DNA from: Bdellovibrio bacteriovorus W
GTDB lineage: Bacteria > Bdellovibrionota > Bdellovibrionia > Bdellovibrionales > Bdellovibrionaceae
Direction: 5' to 3'
NCBI GenBank assembly: GCA_000525675.1
Contig: CP002190.1
Location: 2,294,001 to 2,358,000, forward strand
Length of the DNA stretch: 64,000 bases
Under the pieces are notes generated by a model. It made no database searches, was not told the origin of the DNA, and was given only the letters and a program-made list of their open reading frames with translations. Shown piece by piece: positions 1-9,977 of this stretch. How positions within the stretch are numbered: position 1 is the first letter of the stretch; every line of letters starts with the position of its first letter. Made by a program: the position numbers and the translations under genes.

Positions 1-7
1 ATACTCC

Positions 8-397
8 TTAAATTCTTCTACGCTTAGGTGGACGGCAACCATTATGTGGAACAGGTGTGATATCTTTAAGAGTCAAGATTCTCATTCCTGATGCAGCCAA
101 TGCTCTGATAGCAGGCTCACGTCCAGCGCCAGGTCCTTTTAAGTAAACGTCCACAGATTTCATACCTGCTTCCATAGCTTTTTTTGCAGCGTCTTCTGCC
201 GCGGATTGTGCCGCAAACGGAGTGCCCTTACGGCCTCCTCTAAAGCCTAAGTGCCCTGCAGAGGACCAAGCCACTGTAGCTCCGTTTGGATCAGTCATCG
301 TAACGATGACGTTTCCAAAACCAGCTTGAATGTAGCAGTTACCTTGCGGAACGTTTCTTTTAACTTTCTTTTTAGATACTGATTTTTTATCGCTCAT
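8..397 (-). CDS. rpsK: 30S ribosomal protein S11
   Basis: 129-residue S11, normal family length, part of the platform of the small subunit near the mRNA exit and the anti-Shine-Dalgarno region. The N-terminus is lysine-rich and the C-terminus carries the typical GCRPPKRRR-type basic tail. It follows rpsM by 13 bp in the same operon. The minus-strand sequence after its stop codon contains AAGGAGT at the window edge, a ribosome binding site for a further gene (rpsD would be usual) that lies outside the window. Identification is certain from full-length family resemblance. Confidence 0.97.
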   Translation of the reverse strand: MSDKKSVSKKKVKRNVPQGNCYIQAGFGNVIVTMTDPNGATVAWSSAGHLGFRGGRKGTPFAAQSAAEDAAKKAMEAGMKSVDVYLKGPGAGREPAIRALAASGMRILTLKDITPVPHNGCRPPKRRRI

Positions 398-410
398 GAT
401 CTAACTACCC

Positions 411-785
411 TTATACAGCTTTTTTCTTGTTAGCCACTGTCTTCTTAGGACCTTTACGAGTACGAGCATTAGAACGAGTGTTCTGACCACGTACAGGTAG
501 ACCTTTACGATGACGGATTCCACGGAAGCAATTTAGATCCATGAGGCGTTTAATAGATAAACCGATTTCACGACGTAGATCACCTTCAACTTTGAAGTTT
601 TGTTCGATGATCGCGCGGATATTAGCGATATGCTCGTCAGTAAGGCCTTCTGTTCTCAATTCTTGAGGAATCCCAACTTGCTCGCAAATCATCGCCGCAC
701 GTGAACGACCAATGCCGTAGATATATGTCAAAGCAATTTCTACGCGCTTATTTCTAGGTAAGTCGACACCAAGAATACGTGCCAT
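411..785 (-). CDS. rpsM: 30S ribosomal protein S13
   Basis: 124-residue S13 of the small-subunit head, which contacts the large subunit and P-site tRNA. It starts [14 protein letters not shown] and ends in a basic tail with the conserved [14 protein letters not shown] segment. It starts 2 bp after the rpmJ stop, so rpmJ, rpsM and rpsK are very probably co-translated. Normal length and no unusual features. Confidence 0.97.
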   Translation of the reverse strand: MARILGVDLPRNKRVEIALTYIYGIGRSRAAMICEQVGIPQELRTEGLTDEHIANIRAIIEQNFKVEGDLRREIGLSIKRLMDLNCFRGIRHRKGLPVRGQNTRSNARTRKGPKKTVANKKKAV

Positions 786-787
786 GA

Positions 788-901
788 TTAGCCCTGCCTT
801 TGCTTATGTTTAGGGTTTTCACAGATAACGCGAATAACACCTTTTCTTTTGATAACTTTACATTTATTACAAATTTTCTTAACCGATGGTCTTACTTTCA
901 T
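788..901 (-). CDS. rpmJ: 50S ribosomal protein L36
   Basis: Short 37-codon gene. The product begins [17 protein letters not shown] and ends KHKQRQG. It carries the zinc-ribbon ligands of classical L36 (Cys11, Cys14, Cys27 and His32), so it is the zinc-binding (C+) form. It lies between adk and rpsM, the usual L36 position. A 147-bp gap separates it from adk, and neither infA nor map is present there, although some bacteria have them at this point. The ATG is followed by a clean reading frame to TAA. Confidence 0.95.
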   Translation of the reverse strand: MKVRPSVKKICNKCKVIKRKGVIRVICENPKHKQRQG

Positions 902-1048
902 AATGTCTTCCCATACATAACTTCGCCTCATCCCGAATAATAAGGCGCTTTATCAGCAAAAAAACACGAACGCGGTTCGGCACGCTAACACCGTTACATG
1001 ACAATGTCTAGAGATAAAAAATAATAAAATAACTTAAATGCAGCCGTG

Positions 1049-1684
1049 TTATTTTATTACTGTTTCTATCTCTTTGTAGACATCATCCGTAGGTCGATTG
1101 CCGTCCAGCTCGATATATTTGCCTGTTTTTTTATAAAACTCTTTCAAAGGGCTTGTGAATTCTTCGTAGGTTTTAAGACGGGTTTCAATAACCTCTGCCT
1201 TATCGTCGTTTCTTTGAACAACTTCCCCACCGCAGTTATCACAAATGCCTTCCGTCTTGGTAGGCTTGCTAACTATGTGGTAGACGGCCCCGCAATTTTT
1301 ACATACGCGTCTACCTGTTAGTCGATCCATCAAAACTTGCTTTGGAACTTCAAGAAATACCGCTTTCCCAATAGACAAGTTCATCTTTTGTAGTAATTCA
1401 TCCAAAGCCTCGGCCTGAGCCACAGTCCTTGGGAATCCATCCAAAATAAAGTCTTTAGCTCCGGATTGAAGAACCTCTTCAACCATCCCAATCACGATAC
1501 TATCTGGAACCAACTGTCCTTTATCCATGAATTCTTGAGCTCTTTTACCAAGCTCTGTCTGCCCTTTGATGGCAGCACGGAACAAGTCGCCAGTGCTAAT
1601 TTGCGTCATATTTGCACGCTTAATAAGCAGTTCTGATTGAGTGCCTTTACCGGCTCCTGGAGCCCCGAACAGAATCAAATTCAT
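1049..1684 (-). CDS. adk: Adenylate kinase with zinc-type lid
   Basis: 211-residue adenylate kinase, which interconverts ATP + AMP and 2 ADP. The P-loop GAPGAGKGT is at residues 8-16, DGFPRT of the AMP site near 82-87, and the long LID domain begins near residue 122. The LID holds four cysteines (128, 131, 148, 151) in two CxxC pairs, so this is the metal-binding form seen in Gram-positive and many delta-like bacteria rather than the E. coli form. The ATG overlaps the secY stop codon (TAATG), so translation is coupled. secY-adk is a standard spc-operon arrangement. Confidence 0.96.
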   Translation of the reverse strand: MNLILFGAPGAGKGTQSELLIKRANMTQISTGDLFRAAIKGQTELGKRAQEFMDKGQLVPDSIVIGMVEEVLQSGAKDFILDGFPRTVAQAEALDELLQKMNLSIGKAVFLEVPKQVLMDRLTGRRVCKNCGAVYHIVSKPTKTEGICDNCGGEVVQRNDDKAEVIETRLKTYEEFTSPLKEFYKKTGKYIELDGNRPTDDVYKEIETVIK

Positions 1685-3012
1685 TAAAATTGAACCCTTC
1701 TACTACGAATTTTCGCCCCTTTTAAGAAGCCTTCGTATTTCTGGGTAATCATGTGAGATTGAATCTGCTGCGCAGTATCTAAAGCAACACCCACCAAGAT
1801 CAAAAGGCTTGTTCCACCGAAATGGAAAGGCACATTTAATTGGCTAGTTAAAAGACCAGGCAGGATACAGATCGTGCAAAGATAGATACAACCAAGAACG
1901 TTTACTCTTTCAAGAACGCGTTGGATGTAATCTGCAGTACTCTTACCAGCTCTGATACCAGGAACAAAACCGCCATACTTCTTCAAGTTGTCAGCAACGT
2001 CGTTTGGATTAAATACAATCTCCGTATAGAAGAATGCAAAGAATACGATCAATGCAACAAACATAATATTAAAGATAGTTCCAGATGGATTCAAAGACTC
2101 TTGAAGAGCTTTCAACCATGGCTTGTCTACGAATTGCGCCATTGTCGCTGGGAACATCAACAATGAACTCGCAAAAATTGGTGGGATAACCCCTGAGAAA
2201 TTGATTTTAATTGGCAAGTGGCTTGTTGGAGTCTGCATAGACTGCATTCCGCCGCCGCCTTGTCTTTGAGAGTACTGAACCGTGATACGGCGCTGAGCTA
2301 CTTCCATATAAATAACCGCAGCAATAATAGCGATCATGAATACAACAAGAAGTAATGCTAGGATAAAGCGCATTTCGCCAGTTCTTACTAGCTCCCATAA
2401 CTGCTGAGCACCACCAGGAATTGCAGCAGCAATACCAGTGAAGATGATGAGAGATGTACCGTTACCGATACCTCTTTCAGTGATCTGCTCGCCTAACCAC
2501 ATGATGAAGCAAGTTCCTGCCGTCAGTGTGATGATAGTCATGATTTGGAATGGAAGGAACGCCACCGTTGGAGCGACCACAAGTGGATGTCCTTCAGGGC
2601 TTGTAGAGTTCATCAACCATGTACTAATGCCGTAACCTTGGATAATAGCCAAAGCCACTGTCGCATAACGAGTGTATTGATTGATTTTACGGCGCCCTTG
2701 CTCCCCTTCTTTCTTCAATGCTTCAAGATATGGAATCGCTGAAGTCAGAAGTTGGAAAATAATGGAAGAGGAGATGTAAGGCATAATTCCCAGCGCAAAG
2801 ACTGAAAATTGAGAGAGAGCACCACCCGTAAAGGTGTTAAATAACCCAAAGATCCCGCGGCTCTGTGCTTGGAAGAACGACAATACAGCGTTTCCATCTA
2901 CACCTGGAGTCGGTACATGGACTCCAATTCTGTAGATTGCTAACAATGCCAACGTGAAAAGAATACGTTTACGTAAATCAGAATTCTTTGCGATGCTCTC
3001 TAATGCGGACAC
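1684..3012 (-). CDS. secY: Preprotein translocase subunit SecY
   Basis: 442-residue, ten-helix membrane channel of the Sec translocon. It contains the N-terminal [17 protein letters not shown] segment, plug-region residues following FNTFTGGAL, and cytoplasmic loops rich in basic residues (PISYSQR-like region around residues 240-260). It is the main protein-export pore with SecE (encoded at 31706) and SecG (not in the window). The start codon overlaps the rplO stop, and its own stop overlaps adk. Full family length. Confidence 0.97.
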   Translation of the reverse strand: MSALESIAKNSDLRKRILFTLALLAIYRIGVHVPTPGVDGNAVLSFFQAQSRGIFGLFNTFTGGALSQFSVFALGIMPYISSSIIFQLLTSAIPYLEALKKEGEQGRRKINQYTRYATVALAIIQGYGISTWLMNSTSPEGHPLVVAPTVAFLPFQIMTIITLTAGTCFIMWLGEQITERGIGNGTSLIIFTGIAAAIPGGAQQLWELVRTGEMRFILALLLVVFMIAIIAAVIYMEVAQRRITVQYSQRQGGGGMQSMQTPTSHLPIKINFSGVIPPIFASSLLMFPATMAQFVDKPWLKALQESLNPSGTIFNIMFVALIVFFAFFYTEIVFNPNDVADNLKKYGGFVPGIRAGKSTADYIQRVLERVNVLGCIYLCTICILPGLLTSQLNVPFHFGGTSLLILVGVALDTAQQIQSHMITQKYEGFLKGAKIRSRRVQF

Positions 3013-3449
3013 TATTTAATTACCTCGACTTTGCCGCCAGCAGCTTCAATAGCTTTCTTGGCGCTTTCTGAAAATTTGTGAGCTTTAACTGTCAATGCAG
3101 TTTTAAGTTCACCATTTCCCAAAATCTTAACAGCGCCTTTGGATACAAGTCCAGCAGCGTATAAAATTTCAGGAGTTACTTCTCCAGAAAATTTAGCAAG
3201 TTGTCCCACGTTTACAATCTCAAAGTTGTTAGCAAATGCGACGTTGCTAAAACCGAACTTAGGAAGACGACGGTGCATTGGGGTTTGACCACCCTCAAAA
3301 CCACGACGCACTGTTCCGCCAGTTCTAGCTAATTGGCCTTTATGACCTTTCGTCGACGTGCCGCCTCTTCCAGAACCGATACCACGACCGATTCTTTTAG
3401 GGCTATGCTTAGATCCCGCTTTTGGCGCAAGTGTATTAAGCAAGCTCAT
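3012..3449 (-). CDS. rplO: 50S ribosomal protein L15
   Basis: 145-residue L15, a late-assembly protein of the large subunit. The N-terminal glycine- and arginine-rich extension ([19 protein letters not shown]) is characteristic and the globular C-terminal half follows. It lies between rpmD and secY, overlaps secY by one base, and is 2 bp from rpmD. Normal length. Confidence 0.97.
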   Translation of the reverse strand: MSLLNTLAPKAGSKHSPKRIGRGIGSGRGGTSTKGHKGQLARTGGTVRRGFEGGQTPMHRRLPKFGFSNVAFANNFEIVNVGQLAKFSGEVTPEILYAAGLVSKGAVKILGNGELKTALTVKAHKFSESAKKAIEAAGGKVEVIK

Positions 3450-3451
3450 GA

Positions 3452-3637
3452 CTACCCCTTAACATCAACATCTACTAGATGTTGAACTTTCATAATATTT
3501 CCGCGAGCTGCCGGAGAATCTTTAACTTCAACAACTTGGTGAAGTTTTTTAAGTCCGAGAACTCTAACTGCATCTTTTTGATCTTGAGTGCAGCCGATAG
3601 TTGATTTTTTTAGTTTAACGATGAACGTTTTAGACAT
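3452..3637 (-). CDS. rpmD: 50S ribosomal protein L30
   Basis: 61-residue L30 beginning [17 protein letters not shown] longer frame with a GTG start (position 3646) exists, but the ATG at 3637 is preceded by GGACGGGTGG-type purine-rich sequence at sensible spacing and matches family N-termini, so I use it. L30 is a small protein near the 23S domain II/5S region. rpmD is absent from some bacteria, and here it is intact between rpsE and rplO. Confidence 0.93.
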   Translation of the reverse strand: MSKTFIVKLKKSTIGCTQDQKDAVRVLGLKKLHQVVEVKDSPAARGNIMKVQHLVDVDVKG

Positions 3638-3654
3638 ACTAGCCACCCGTCCGA

Positions 3655-4116
3655 CTACTTAGACTGTTGTTTTAACTGTTTAAGACCGTCGATTGTTGCT
3701 CTTACCGCGTTGTGAGGGTTACGAGTACCAACACATTTAGTAAGAATATCCTTCACACCTACAGACTCTAGAACCGCACGTACTGCTCCACCCGCGATAA
3801 CTCCTGTTCCAGGAGCTGCTGGCTTCATAATAACTTTTGCTGCACCAAATCTTCCGATTACTTCGTGAGGAATCGTGTGTCCGTCTTTCAACTCAACACC
3901 ACGAGCAGATTTTTTAGCTGCTCTGCTTGCTTTACCGATTGCCTCAGGAACTTCTCCAGCTTTTCCAGAACCAAATCCAACATCGCCAGATTTGTTTCCA
4001 ACAACTACTAGAGCTGCGAAAGAGAAACGACGACCACCTTTTACAACTTTCGTTACACGGTTGATCGCAACAACACGTTCTTCCAATTCAGCTGCTTGAG
4101 CTTGAACTTTCTCCAC
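3655..4116 (-). CDS. rpsE: 30S ribosomal protein S5
   Basis: 153-residue S5, involved in mRNA helicase activity and decoding accuracy. The double-stranded RNA-binding N-terminal domain includes [21 protein letters not shown], and the C-terminal domain includes [15 protein letters not shown]. The start is GTG: an ATG four bases upstream is out of frame, and an AAGGAG motif lies at proper distance. It lies 10 bp after rplR. Full length. Confidence 0.96.
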   Translation of the reverse strand: MEKVQAQAAELEERVVAINRVTKVVKGGRRFSFAALVVVGNKSGDVGFGSGKAGEVPEAIGKASRAAKKSARGVELKDGHTIPHEVIGRFGAAKVIMKPAAPGTGVIAGGAVRAVLESVGVKDILTKCVGTRNPHNAVRATIDGLKQLKQQSK

Positions 4117-4126
4117 ACATCACTCC

Positions 4127-4492
4127 TTAGAAATTAAGACCGCCCTCACGAGCGCCTTCTGCTAGAGATTTAACACGGCCGTGGTAGATGAAACCATTAC
4201 GGTCAAAAACTACGCTCGTGATGTTTTTAGAAACAGCAGTTTTCGCTGCTTCCATTCCGATTTCTTTCGCTAACTCAACACCAGTTTTACCCTCTTTACC
4301 AAGAGAAGAAACCGCAACTAATGTAACACCATCAACGTCGTTGATGATTTGTGCGTACATGTGCTTACCGCTGCGGAATACGCAAAGGCGAGGTCTCTCC
4401 GCAGTACCTGTTACAGTCTTGCGGATTCTGATTTTCTTTTTGAGGCGATTTACTTTACGTTCGCTTGTATGTTTTTTAAACTTTAACTTCAT
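4127..4492 (-). CDS. rplR: 50S ribosomal protein L18
   Basis: 121-residue L18, a 5S rRNA-binding protein of the central protuberance. The basic N-terminus is followed by the conserved [20 protein letters not shown] segment and the C-terminal [19 protein letters not shown] ending typical of the family. Standard spc-operon position between rplF and rpsE. Confidence 0.97.
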   Translation of the reverse strand: MKLKFKKHTSERKVNRLKKKIRIRKTVTGTAERPRLCVFRSGKHMYAQIINDVDGVTLVAVSSLGKEGKTGVELAKEIGMEAAKTAVSKNITSVVFDRNGFIYHGRVKSLAEGAREGGLNF

Positions 4493-4504
4493 TTTCTACC
4501 TCAA

Positions 4505-5047
4505 TTATTTACCAGCCGACTTACCAGCTTTACGTCTGATATGCTCGCCAGTGTAACGAACACCTTTAGCAAGGTATGGCTCTGGTGGACGGTGAGAGCG
4601 AAGTTCCGCTGCTACCTGACCCACAAGCTCTTTGCTCGCGCCAGTGATAGTTAAGTTAGTTTGCTTATCAACTTTGATTTCAATTCCCTCTGGGATATCG
4701 AAAATAATTGGATGAGAGAAACCAAGTGAAAGCTCAAGTTTTTTGCCAGTTACGTTTGCACGGTAACCAACACCATGAAGCTCCAAACCTTTAGTGAAAC
4801 CCTTAGTTACGCCAGTTACAGCGTTTTGTACTAGGGCTCTATAAAGACCATGAAGTGCACGGCTTTCTTTAGTGTCGTCATTACGAGTAAGGATGATTTG
4901 ACCGCCTTCAACTTTCGCTGAAATATTCGGTTGCATTCCAACCTTCATCGTTTCTTTTGCGCCTTTAACGATAACTTCGTTAGCAGGCGTTACGCTCACT
5001 TGTACTGTGTTATCAAAAACAACGGGTGCTTTTCCAATACGAGACAT
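4505..5047 (-). CDS. rplF: 50S ribosomal protein L6
   Basis: 180-residue L6 with the duplicated alpha/beta domains. It starts MSRIGKAPV and ends with the conserved PEPYLAKGVRYTGEHIRRK motif near the C-terminus. It lies by the sarcin-ricin loop and the factor-binding site. It is located between rpsH and rplR with short gaps. Normal length. Confidence 0.97.
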   Translation of the reverse strand: MSRIGKAPVVFDNTVQVSVTPANEVIVKGAKETMKVGMQPNISAKVEGGQIILTRNDDTKESRALHGLYRALVQNAVTGVTKGFTKGLELHGVGYRANVTGKKLELSLGFSHPIIFDIPEGIEIKVDKQTNLTITGASKELVGQVAAELRSHRPPEPYLAKGVRYTGEHIRRKAGKSAGK

Positions 5048-5054
5048 AATTCAC

Positions 5055-5444
5055 CTACCACACTGTAGCAAGCAATTCACCACCGAGCTTTTGCTCAGCA
5101 GCTTGCTTACCGCTCATGATTCCTTTGCTTGTGCTAAGAATGGACATACCCATTCCAGAACGTACAGTTGGAATCTCGTTAGATTTAACATAAACTCTTC
5201 TACCTGGACGGCTAACTCTGTCGATAGAGTTGATCACGTGAGCTCCGCCTTCATCGTATTTTAAGTAAACACGCATGATGCCTTGCTTGCTGTCCTTAGC
5301 TACTTTGAAAGATCTGATAAGACCTTCGTTAGCTAAGATTTGCGCCATACCAGCTCTTAATTTAGAAGCAGGCATATCCACTTTATCGTGTTTTGCTGCT
5401 CCCGCATTTCTGATCATTGTAAGAAACTGAGAAATTGTATCCAT
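5055..5444 (-). CDS. rpsH: 30S ribosomal protein S8
   Basis: 129-residue S8, which binds 16S helix 21 and in E. coli also represses spc-operon translation. It starts MDTISQFLTMIRNA and ends in the conserved GMSILSTSKGIMSGKQA region. The spacing to rpsN is 9 bp. In E. coli the S8 repressor site lies near rplE. I did not find a convincing matching hairpin here, but did not fold the RNA. Confidence 0.97.
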   Translation of the reverse strand: MDTISQFLTMIRNAGAAKHDKVDMPASKLRAGMAQILANEGLIRSFKVAKDSKQGIMRVYLKYDEGGAHVINSIDRVSRPGRRVYVKSNEIPTVRSGMGMSILSTSKGIMSGKQAAEQKLGGELLATVW

Positions 5445-5453
5445 TGTGATCCT

Positions 5454-5759
5454 CTACCAACTAGCTTTCGTTACGCCTGGCAATTTACCGTCAAGAGCTA
5501 ATGCTCTGAAGGCAATACGAGACAAACCGAATTTTCTGTAGTTACCACGAGGGCGACCAGAAATTTCACAACGTGTTACAACACGGTTTGGATTCGTATC
5601 GCGACGAAGACCTTGAAGTTTTTTACGAGCTTCAAATCTTTCTTCTTCAGAAAGCTTCATGTCGATAGCTTTTGCTCTAAGTTCAGCTCTGTAAGCTACA
5701 TAGCGTTTAGAGATTTCTTTTCTTTTATTATTTTTTTCGATACTTGCTTTACGAGCCAA
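5454..5759 (-). CDS. rpsN: 30S ribosomal protein S14, long zinc-free type
   Basis: 101-residue S14 of the long form. It lacks the four zinc-binding cysteines of the short (61-residue) form and has only one cysteine (in [13 protein letters not shown]). The family signature [19 protein letters not shown] is present. S14 sits in the small-subunit head. It lies between rplE and rpsH in the standard order. Confidence 0.97.
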   Translation of the reverse strand: MARKASIEKNNKRKEISKRYVAYRAELRAKAIDMKLSEEERFEARKKLQGLRRDTNPNRVVTRCEISGRPRGNYRKFGLSRIAFRALALDGKLPGVTKASW

Positions 5760-5771
5760 GATACACCCCTG

Positions 5772-6311
5772 TTACTTTCTGAAGGGCATGCCAAGTGCTT
5801 CTAGAAGCGCTCTGCCCTCAGCGTCGTTTTTAGCAGTTGTACAAATTGTGATATTCATACCACGAACTTTATCAACTTTATCGTAATTAATTTCTGGAAA
5901 CACGATTTGCTCTTTCAAGCCCATGTTGTAGTTTCCACGTCCATCAAAACCTTTATTTGGAAGACCACGGAAGTCTCTTACGCGCGGCAATGCCAAAGTG
6001 TTTAGACGGTCCATAAATGACCACATTCTTTCTTTTCTCAAAGTTACACGAACTCCCAATGGGATACCCGCACGTAGCTTAAAGTTAGAAATAGCTTTTT
6101 TAGCTTTAGTGATAACTGCTTTTTGACCAGCGATCGCAGAGATCTCGTCAACAACAGTGTTCAAAATTTTTGGATTTTGAACTGCTTCACTTAAGCACAC
6201 GCTTAGAGTGATTTTCTCTAAACGCGGAACTTGCATTACGTTCTTTGCTCCTAATTGCTTCATTAGAGCTGGAGCGATCTCTTTATTATATCTAGTATGT
6301 AAGCGATTCAC
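5772..6311 (-). CDS. rplE: 50S ribosomal protein L5
   Basis: 179-residue L5, a 5S rRNA-binding protein that contacts P-site tRNA. It contains the family segments [13 protein letters not shown] and [19 protein letters not shown]. The ATG is only 10 bp after the rplN stop, with GAGGTG forming its ribosome binding site, so no gene fits between. In most bacteria rplX (L24) lies at exactly this point. Confidence 0.97.
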   Translation of the reverse strand: MNRLHTRYNKEIAPALMKQLGAKNVMQVPRLEKITLSVCLSEAVQNPKILNTVVDEISAIAGQKAVITKAKKAISNFKLRAGIPLGVRVTLRKERMWSFMDRLNTLALPRVRDFRGLPNKGFDGRGNYNMGLKEQIVFPEINYDKVDKVRGMNITICTTAKNDAEGRALLEALGMPFRK

Positions 6312-6321
6312 ATCACACCTC

Positions 6322-6690
6322 TTATAGAACTTCTGGAGCTAGAGAAACGATCTTAACGAACGATTTCGCTCTCAGTTCTCTCGCAACAGGGCCAAAGATA
6401 CGAGTTCCGATTGGCTCTTTATTAGCATTAATCAGAACTGCAGAGTTATCATCAAAACGGATGTAAGATCCATCTGGACGGCGAAGCTTATGAATTGTTC
6501 TAACAACAACTGCTTTAGCTACATCACCTTTTTTAACTTTTGCATTTGGCAAAGCTTCTTTAATAGAAACAACAATGATGTCACCAACAGAAGCAACACG
6601 ACGCTTAGATCCACCAAGAACCTTTACGCACATAACTTCTTTAGCGCCAGAGTTGTCAGCAACATTCAATCTAGTTTGCATTTGAATCAT
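6322..6690 (-). CDS. rplN: 50S ribosomal protein L14
   Basis: 122-residue L14 starting [18 protein letters not shown], a highly conserved protein at the subunit interface. It also contains the family segment [20 protein letters not shown]. It follows rpsQ by 8 bp and is followed directly by rplE rather than rplX, which is a departure from the usual order. Confidence 0.97.
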   Translation of the reverse strand: MIQMQTRLNVADNSGAKEVMCVKVLGGSKRRVASVGDIIVVSIKEALPNAKVKKGDVAKAVVVRTIHKLRRPDGSYIRFDDNSAVLINANKEPIGTRIFGPVARELRAKSFVKIVSLAPEVL

Positions 6691-6698
6691 GACAACCC

Positions 6699-6971
6699 CT
6701 ATACCTTTGCTGCTTCTACTACTTCAGTAAGAGCCCAGCGTTTTGTTTTACTAAGAGGGCGAGTCTCACGGATTTTTACGATATCACCAAGCTTAGCTTG
6801 GTTAGTCTCGTCGTGCGCTTTGAAAACAGAAGTTTTCTTAACGTACTTGCCATACTTAGAATGTTTAACCATACGGTAGATGAGGACAGAGATAGTTTTA
6901 TCCATCTTGTCACTGATAACTTCACCTACGACTTCAATTTTACGGCCTCTAGAATTAGTTTCAGTACTCAT
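6699..6971 (-). CDS. rpsQ: 30S ribosomal protein S17
   Basis: 90-residue S17, an early-binding protein of the 5' domain of 16S rRNA. It shows the OB-fold signature [14 protein letters not shown] followed by [10 protein letters not shown] and [19 protein letters not shown] short polar N-terminal extension of about 10 residues precedes the conserved core. Order rpmC-rpsQ-rplN is standard. Confidence 0.97.
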   Translation of the reverse strand: MSTETNSRGRKIEVVGEVISDKMDKTISVLIYRMVKHSKYGKYVKKTSVFKAHDETNQAKLGDIVKIRETRPLSKTKRWALTEVVEAAKV

Positions 6972-6980
6972 ATCCTACCT

Positions 6981-7172
6981 CTATCTCGCCACTTTTTTTA
7001 CGATCGCAGTATTGATTTTTGCGATGTTACGGCGAAGATCACGAATTTCAATTGGGTTAGCAAGCTGACCAATTGAATTCTTAATACGTGCCTGGAACAA
7101 CTCTTCAGAAAGAGTTGTTCTTTTTTTAATTAATTCAGTTACAGAAAGATCTTTAATCTCATTGAACTTCAT
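6981..7172 (-). CDS. rpmC: 50S ribosomal protein L29
   Basis: 63-residue two-helix L29 starting MKFNEIKDLSVTEL, located by the polypeptide exit tunnel where it helps form the docking site for trigger factor and SRP. The conserved arginine-rich helix (IRDLRRNIAKINTAI) is present. It lies 4 bp after rplP and 9 bp before rpsQ. Confidence 0.96.
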   Translation of the reverse strand: MKFNEIKDLSVTELIKKRTTLSEELFQARIKNSIGQLANPIEIRDLRRNIAKINTAIVKKVAR

Positions 7173-7176
7173 CTGA

Positions 7177-7584
7177 CTACTCCCTTACCAAGAAACGAGT
7201 TTTGAAAGGAAGTTTATGAGCTGCGCGTTGAAAAGCCTCTTGAGCTTGTTCACGAGTCACACCGTTCATTTCGAAAAGAATTCTTCCTGGAAGAATACGG
7301 GAAACCCATAATTCAGGGTTACCTTTACCGCTACCCATACGAGTTTCAGCTGGCTTTTTTGTAACAGGACGATCTGGGAACACACGGCACCAAATCTTTC
7401 CACCACGCTTAACACTTCTAGAGATAGCAATACGACCTGCCTCAAGTTGTCTCGCTGTCAAACGTCCCTCTTCGACTGCTTGAAGACCGTAATCTCCAAA
7501 GTCTAAGTGACATCCTCTAACAGCAAGGCCTTTAGCATTACCGATAAATTGTTTACGCCATTTTACTCTTTTAGGACTTAACAC
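7177..7584 (-). CDS. rplP: 50S ribosomal protein L16
   Basis: L16, about 135 residues, by the A-site and central protuberance. I choose the GTG at 7584 as start because the product then begins [15 protein letters not shown], as in the family. A GAGGAGG ribosome binding site lies just upstream. The frame is open further upstream to 7623, but that part lies inside rpsC in a different frame. The resulting 14-bp overlap with rpsC suggests coupling. The family segment [20 protein letters not shown] is present. Confidence 0.95.
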   Translation of the reverse strand: MLSPKRVKWRKQFIGNAKGLAVRGCHLDFGDYGLQAVEEGRLTARQLEAGRIAISRSVKRGGKIWCRVFPDRPVTKKPAETRMGSGKGNPELWVSRILPGRILFEMNGVTREQAQEAFQRAAHKLPFKTRFLVRE

Positions 7585-8236
7585 GACCTGCCTCCTCAAC
7601 TTCGCGAGCAGATAAGATATCACCTTTATAGATCCACACTTTTAGACCAATGATACCGTATGCCGTTAGAGCTTCAGCTGTACCGTAATCGATATCAGCT
7701 CTCAATGTATGAAGAGGAACACTCTTCTCATTGTACCACTCAGAACGAGCAATCTCAGCACCATCAAGACGTCCAGAAACACGGATCTTGATACCTCTCA
7801 CGCCGCCTTTGATCGCAGCTGCAATTGATTTTTTAAGAGCTCTTCTCCAAGAGATACGTTTCTCAAGTTGTTGAGCAATGCTCTCAGCAACGAGCTGAGC
7901 ATCGAGGTCTGGTTTGCGCACTTCTTGGATGCTCAAGAAAACTTCGTTGGGTGTAAGTTTTTGAACTTCCGCTTTAAGAGCGTCAATGCCAGTACCTTTT
8001 TTACCGATAACAACACCTGGACGAGCAGTAGAGATGATGATTTTAATCTTCTTCGCTGCACGTTCCATTTCAATTTTCGCAACACCCGCATGTTTAAGTT
8101 TGTCCTTAAGGAACTTTCTTAAACGGATGTCTTCGTGGAGATTGTCAAAATATTGCTGACCCTTCGCATACCAGCGAGAATCCCAAGTTCTGATAACACC
8201 AACTCTAAGACCAATTGGATTAACCTTTTGTCCCAC
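7571..8236 (-). CDS. rpsC: 30S ribosomal protein S3
   Basis: 221-residue S3 at the mRNA entry channel. The N-terminal [16 protein letters not shown] is diagnostic. The KH domain carries the [15 protein letters not shown] loop, and the C-terminal domain includes [18 protein letters not shown]. The 3' end overlaps rplP. Normal length. Confidence 0.97.
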   Translation of the reverse strand: MGQKVNPIGLRVGVIRTWDSRWYAKGQQYFDNLHEDIRLRKFLKDKLKHAGVAKIEMERAAKKIKIIISTARPGVVIGKKGTGIDALKAEVQKLTPNEVFLSIQEVRKPDLDAQLVAESIAQQLEKRISWRRALKKSIAAAIKGGVRGIKIRVSGRLDGAEIARSEWYNEKSVPLHTLRADIDYGTAEALTAYGIIGLKVWIYKGDILSAREVEEAGRVKS

Positions 8237-8238
8237 GA

Positions 8239-8571
8239 TTATTTCTCCTCGAGTACTACGTTAATGTGGCTGGTCTTCTTACGAACTCCGAAAGCACGGC
8301 CTTGAGCGCGTGGACGGAATCTCTTAAGAACTGGGCCCTGGTCAACCCAGATAGCTTTTACATAAAGGTTATCGATATCCATAACCTTTTTGTGTTCTGC
8401 GTTCGCAACAGCTGATTCGATCAGCTTTTTAACCATTCCAGCAGATTTTTTATTCAGGAAAGTCAGGATTTTTACTGCTTCGTTCACGTCTTTACCGCGA
8501 ACTAGATCAACAACTAATCTAGCTTTCTGAGCGCCAACTCTTGCATTGTTCAAACTAGCTTTAACTTCCAT
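8239..8571 (-). CDS. rplV: 50S ribosomal protein L22
   Basis: 110-residue L22, whose long beta-hairpin lines the exit tunnel. I use the ATG at 8571 ([18 protein letters not shown]). A TTG six bases upstream opens the same frame but fits less well with the AGAGG ribosome binding site. The C-terminal hairpin segment [18 protein letters not shown] is intact. It is 2 bp from rpsC. Confidence 0.95.
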   Translation of the reverse strand: MEVKASLNNARVGAQKARLVVDLVRGKDVNEAVKILTFLNKKSAGMVKKLIESAVANAEHKKVMDIDNLYVKAIWVDQGPVLKRFRPRAQGRAFGVRKKTSHINVVLEEK

Positions 8572-8583
8572 AATCAACCTCTA

Positions 8584-8868
8584 CTACCTTTTTGCGCCTG
8601 GTGTAGCTTTTTTCTCGGCATGACCTTGGTAAGTTCTTGTTGGCGCAAACTCACCAAGTTTGTGACCAATCATGTTCTCTGTGATGTACACAGGAACGAA
8701 CTTTCTTCCATTGTGAACCGCGAACGTAAGTCCGATAGATTCTGGAAGAATTGTCGAGCGGCGTGACCAAGTTTTAATAACTTTTTTATCATTTTTAGCG
8801 ATCGCATTGTCGATCTTCGCTTGAAGAGAATTATCAACAAATGGACCTTTTTTAATCGAGCGTGCCAC
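8584..8868 (-). CDS. rpsS: 30S ribosomal protein S19
   Basis: 94-residue S19 of the small-subunit head, starting [15 protein letters not shown] and containing the conserved [20 protein letters not shown] and [16 protein letters not shown] segments. It forms a head complex with S13. Standard position between rplB and rplV. Confidence 0.97.
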   Translation of the reverse strand: MARSIKKGPFVDNSLQAKIDNAIAKNDKKVIKTWSRRSTILPESIGLTFAVHNGRKFVPVYITENMIGHKLGEFAPTRTYQGHAEKKATPGAKR

Positions 8869-8877
8869 CTTTTACTC

Positions 8878-9696
8878 CTACTTACGTCTTTTGATGATTG
8901 AAGAGTTGGTTCTCTTGTTGTTTCTTGTTTTGAAACCTTTACAAGGTTTACCCCATGGAGTCATCGGATGGTTACCCTTACCAACGCCTTCACCACCACC
9001 CATTGGATGGTCAACCGGGTTCATATGCATACCACGTACTGAAGGTCTGATACCTCTCCAACGAGAACGACCAGCTTTACCCAAGTTGATGTTTTCGTTA
9101 TCAGTGTTACCAACCTGTCCGATTGTAGCTTTACATACAGACAAAATTTGCTTCAACTCACCTGATGGTAGACGAACTTGGCAATATTCTTCGCCTTTAC
9201 CTGCAAGAGTCGCGGATGCACCAGCACCTCTGCAGATTTGTCCACCTTTACCAGGACGCATTTCGATATTGTGAATTACTGTACCAACTGGGATAGCTGA
9301 TAACGACAAAGCATTACCTGGCTTAATATCCGCCTTGTCAGAAGAAACCACTTTATCACCAACATTCAATCCTACTGGAGCGATGATGTATGCTTTAGCA
9401 CCATCTGCGTAAGAAAGAAGAGCAATACGGCAAGTTCTGTTTGGATCGTACTCGATCGCAACAACCTTTGCAGGAATCTCTGTTTTAGTACGTTTAAAAT
9501 CAACCAAACGGTATTTTCTCTTATGCCCACCACCTTGGTGACGGATAGTGATTTGACCGTGATTGTTACGAGCACCTTGTTTCTTAAGAGGAGCTAGTAA
9601 AGACTTCTCTGGAGTAGTCTTTGTGATTTCTTTGAAATCGAAACCAGTCATTCCTCTTCTTCCATGAGAGCGTGGGCTGAAAGTTTTAATTCCCAT
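8878..9696 (-). CDS. rplB: 50S ribosomal protein L2
   Basis: 272-residue L2, needed for subunit joining and the peptidyl-transferase centre. It has the RNA-binding OB and SH3-like domains and the C-terminal [20 protein letters not shown] loop with the histidine implicated in peptidyl-transferase structure. It lies 2 bp after rplW. Normal length. Confidence 0.97.
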   Translation of the reverse strand: MGIKTFSPRSHGRRGMTGFDFKEITKTTPEKSLLAPLKKQGARNNHGQITIRHQGGGHKRKYRLVDFKRTKTEIPAKVVAIEYDPNRTCRIALLSYADGAKAYIIAPVGLNVGDKVVSSDKADIKPGNALSLSAIPVGTVIHNIEMRPGKGGQICRGAGASATLAGKGEEYCQVRLPSGELKQILSVCKATIGQVGNTDNENINLGKAGRSRWRGIRPSVRGMHMNPVDHPMGGGEGVGKGNHPMTPWGKPCKGFKTRNNKRTNSSIIKRRK

Positions 9697-9698
9697 CT

Positions 9699-9977
9699 TT
9701 ATACTCCCTCAAAAAGAGCGATCTTCTCACCTTCAACAAGCTTAACGTAAGCTTTTTTCCAGTAAGGGACCTTTGTTAATCCAAAACGAGAATTCTTAGA
9801 GTGACCGCGGCAGATGCTAGTTCTAACATCGTCAACTTTCACTTTGAAGTTTTTCTCTACAGCAGCTCTGATGTCAGTTTTTGAAGCCTTCATATCAACT
9901 TCAAAAACATAAACGCCAGCAGCGTTATGATATGTATTCTTCTCAGTAATGAGAGGAGATTTAATTACGTGTCTCAT
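9699..9977 (-). CDS. rplW: 50S ribosomal protein L23
   Basis: 92-residue L23 starting [14 protein letters not shown], a tunnel-exit protein that docks trigger factor and SRP. The ATG at 9977 overlaps the rplD stop as ATGA and has GGAG upstream. The frame is open 21 bases further upstream, but that part lies inside rplD and does not match the family. The basic C-terminal RRGxS-like region is reduced, but the fold-defining [12 protein letters not shown] segment is present. Confidence 0.94.
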   Translation of the reverse strand: MRHVIKSPLITEKNTYHNAAGVYVFEVDMKASKTDIRAAVEKNFKVKVDDVRTSICRGHSKNSRFGLTKVPYWKKAYVKLVEGEKIALFEGV

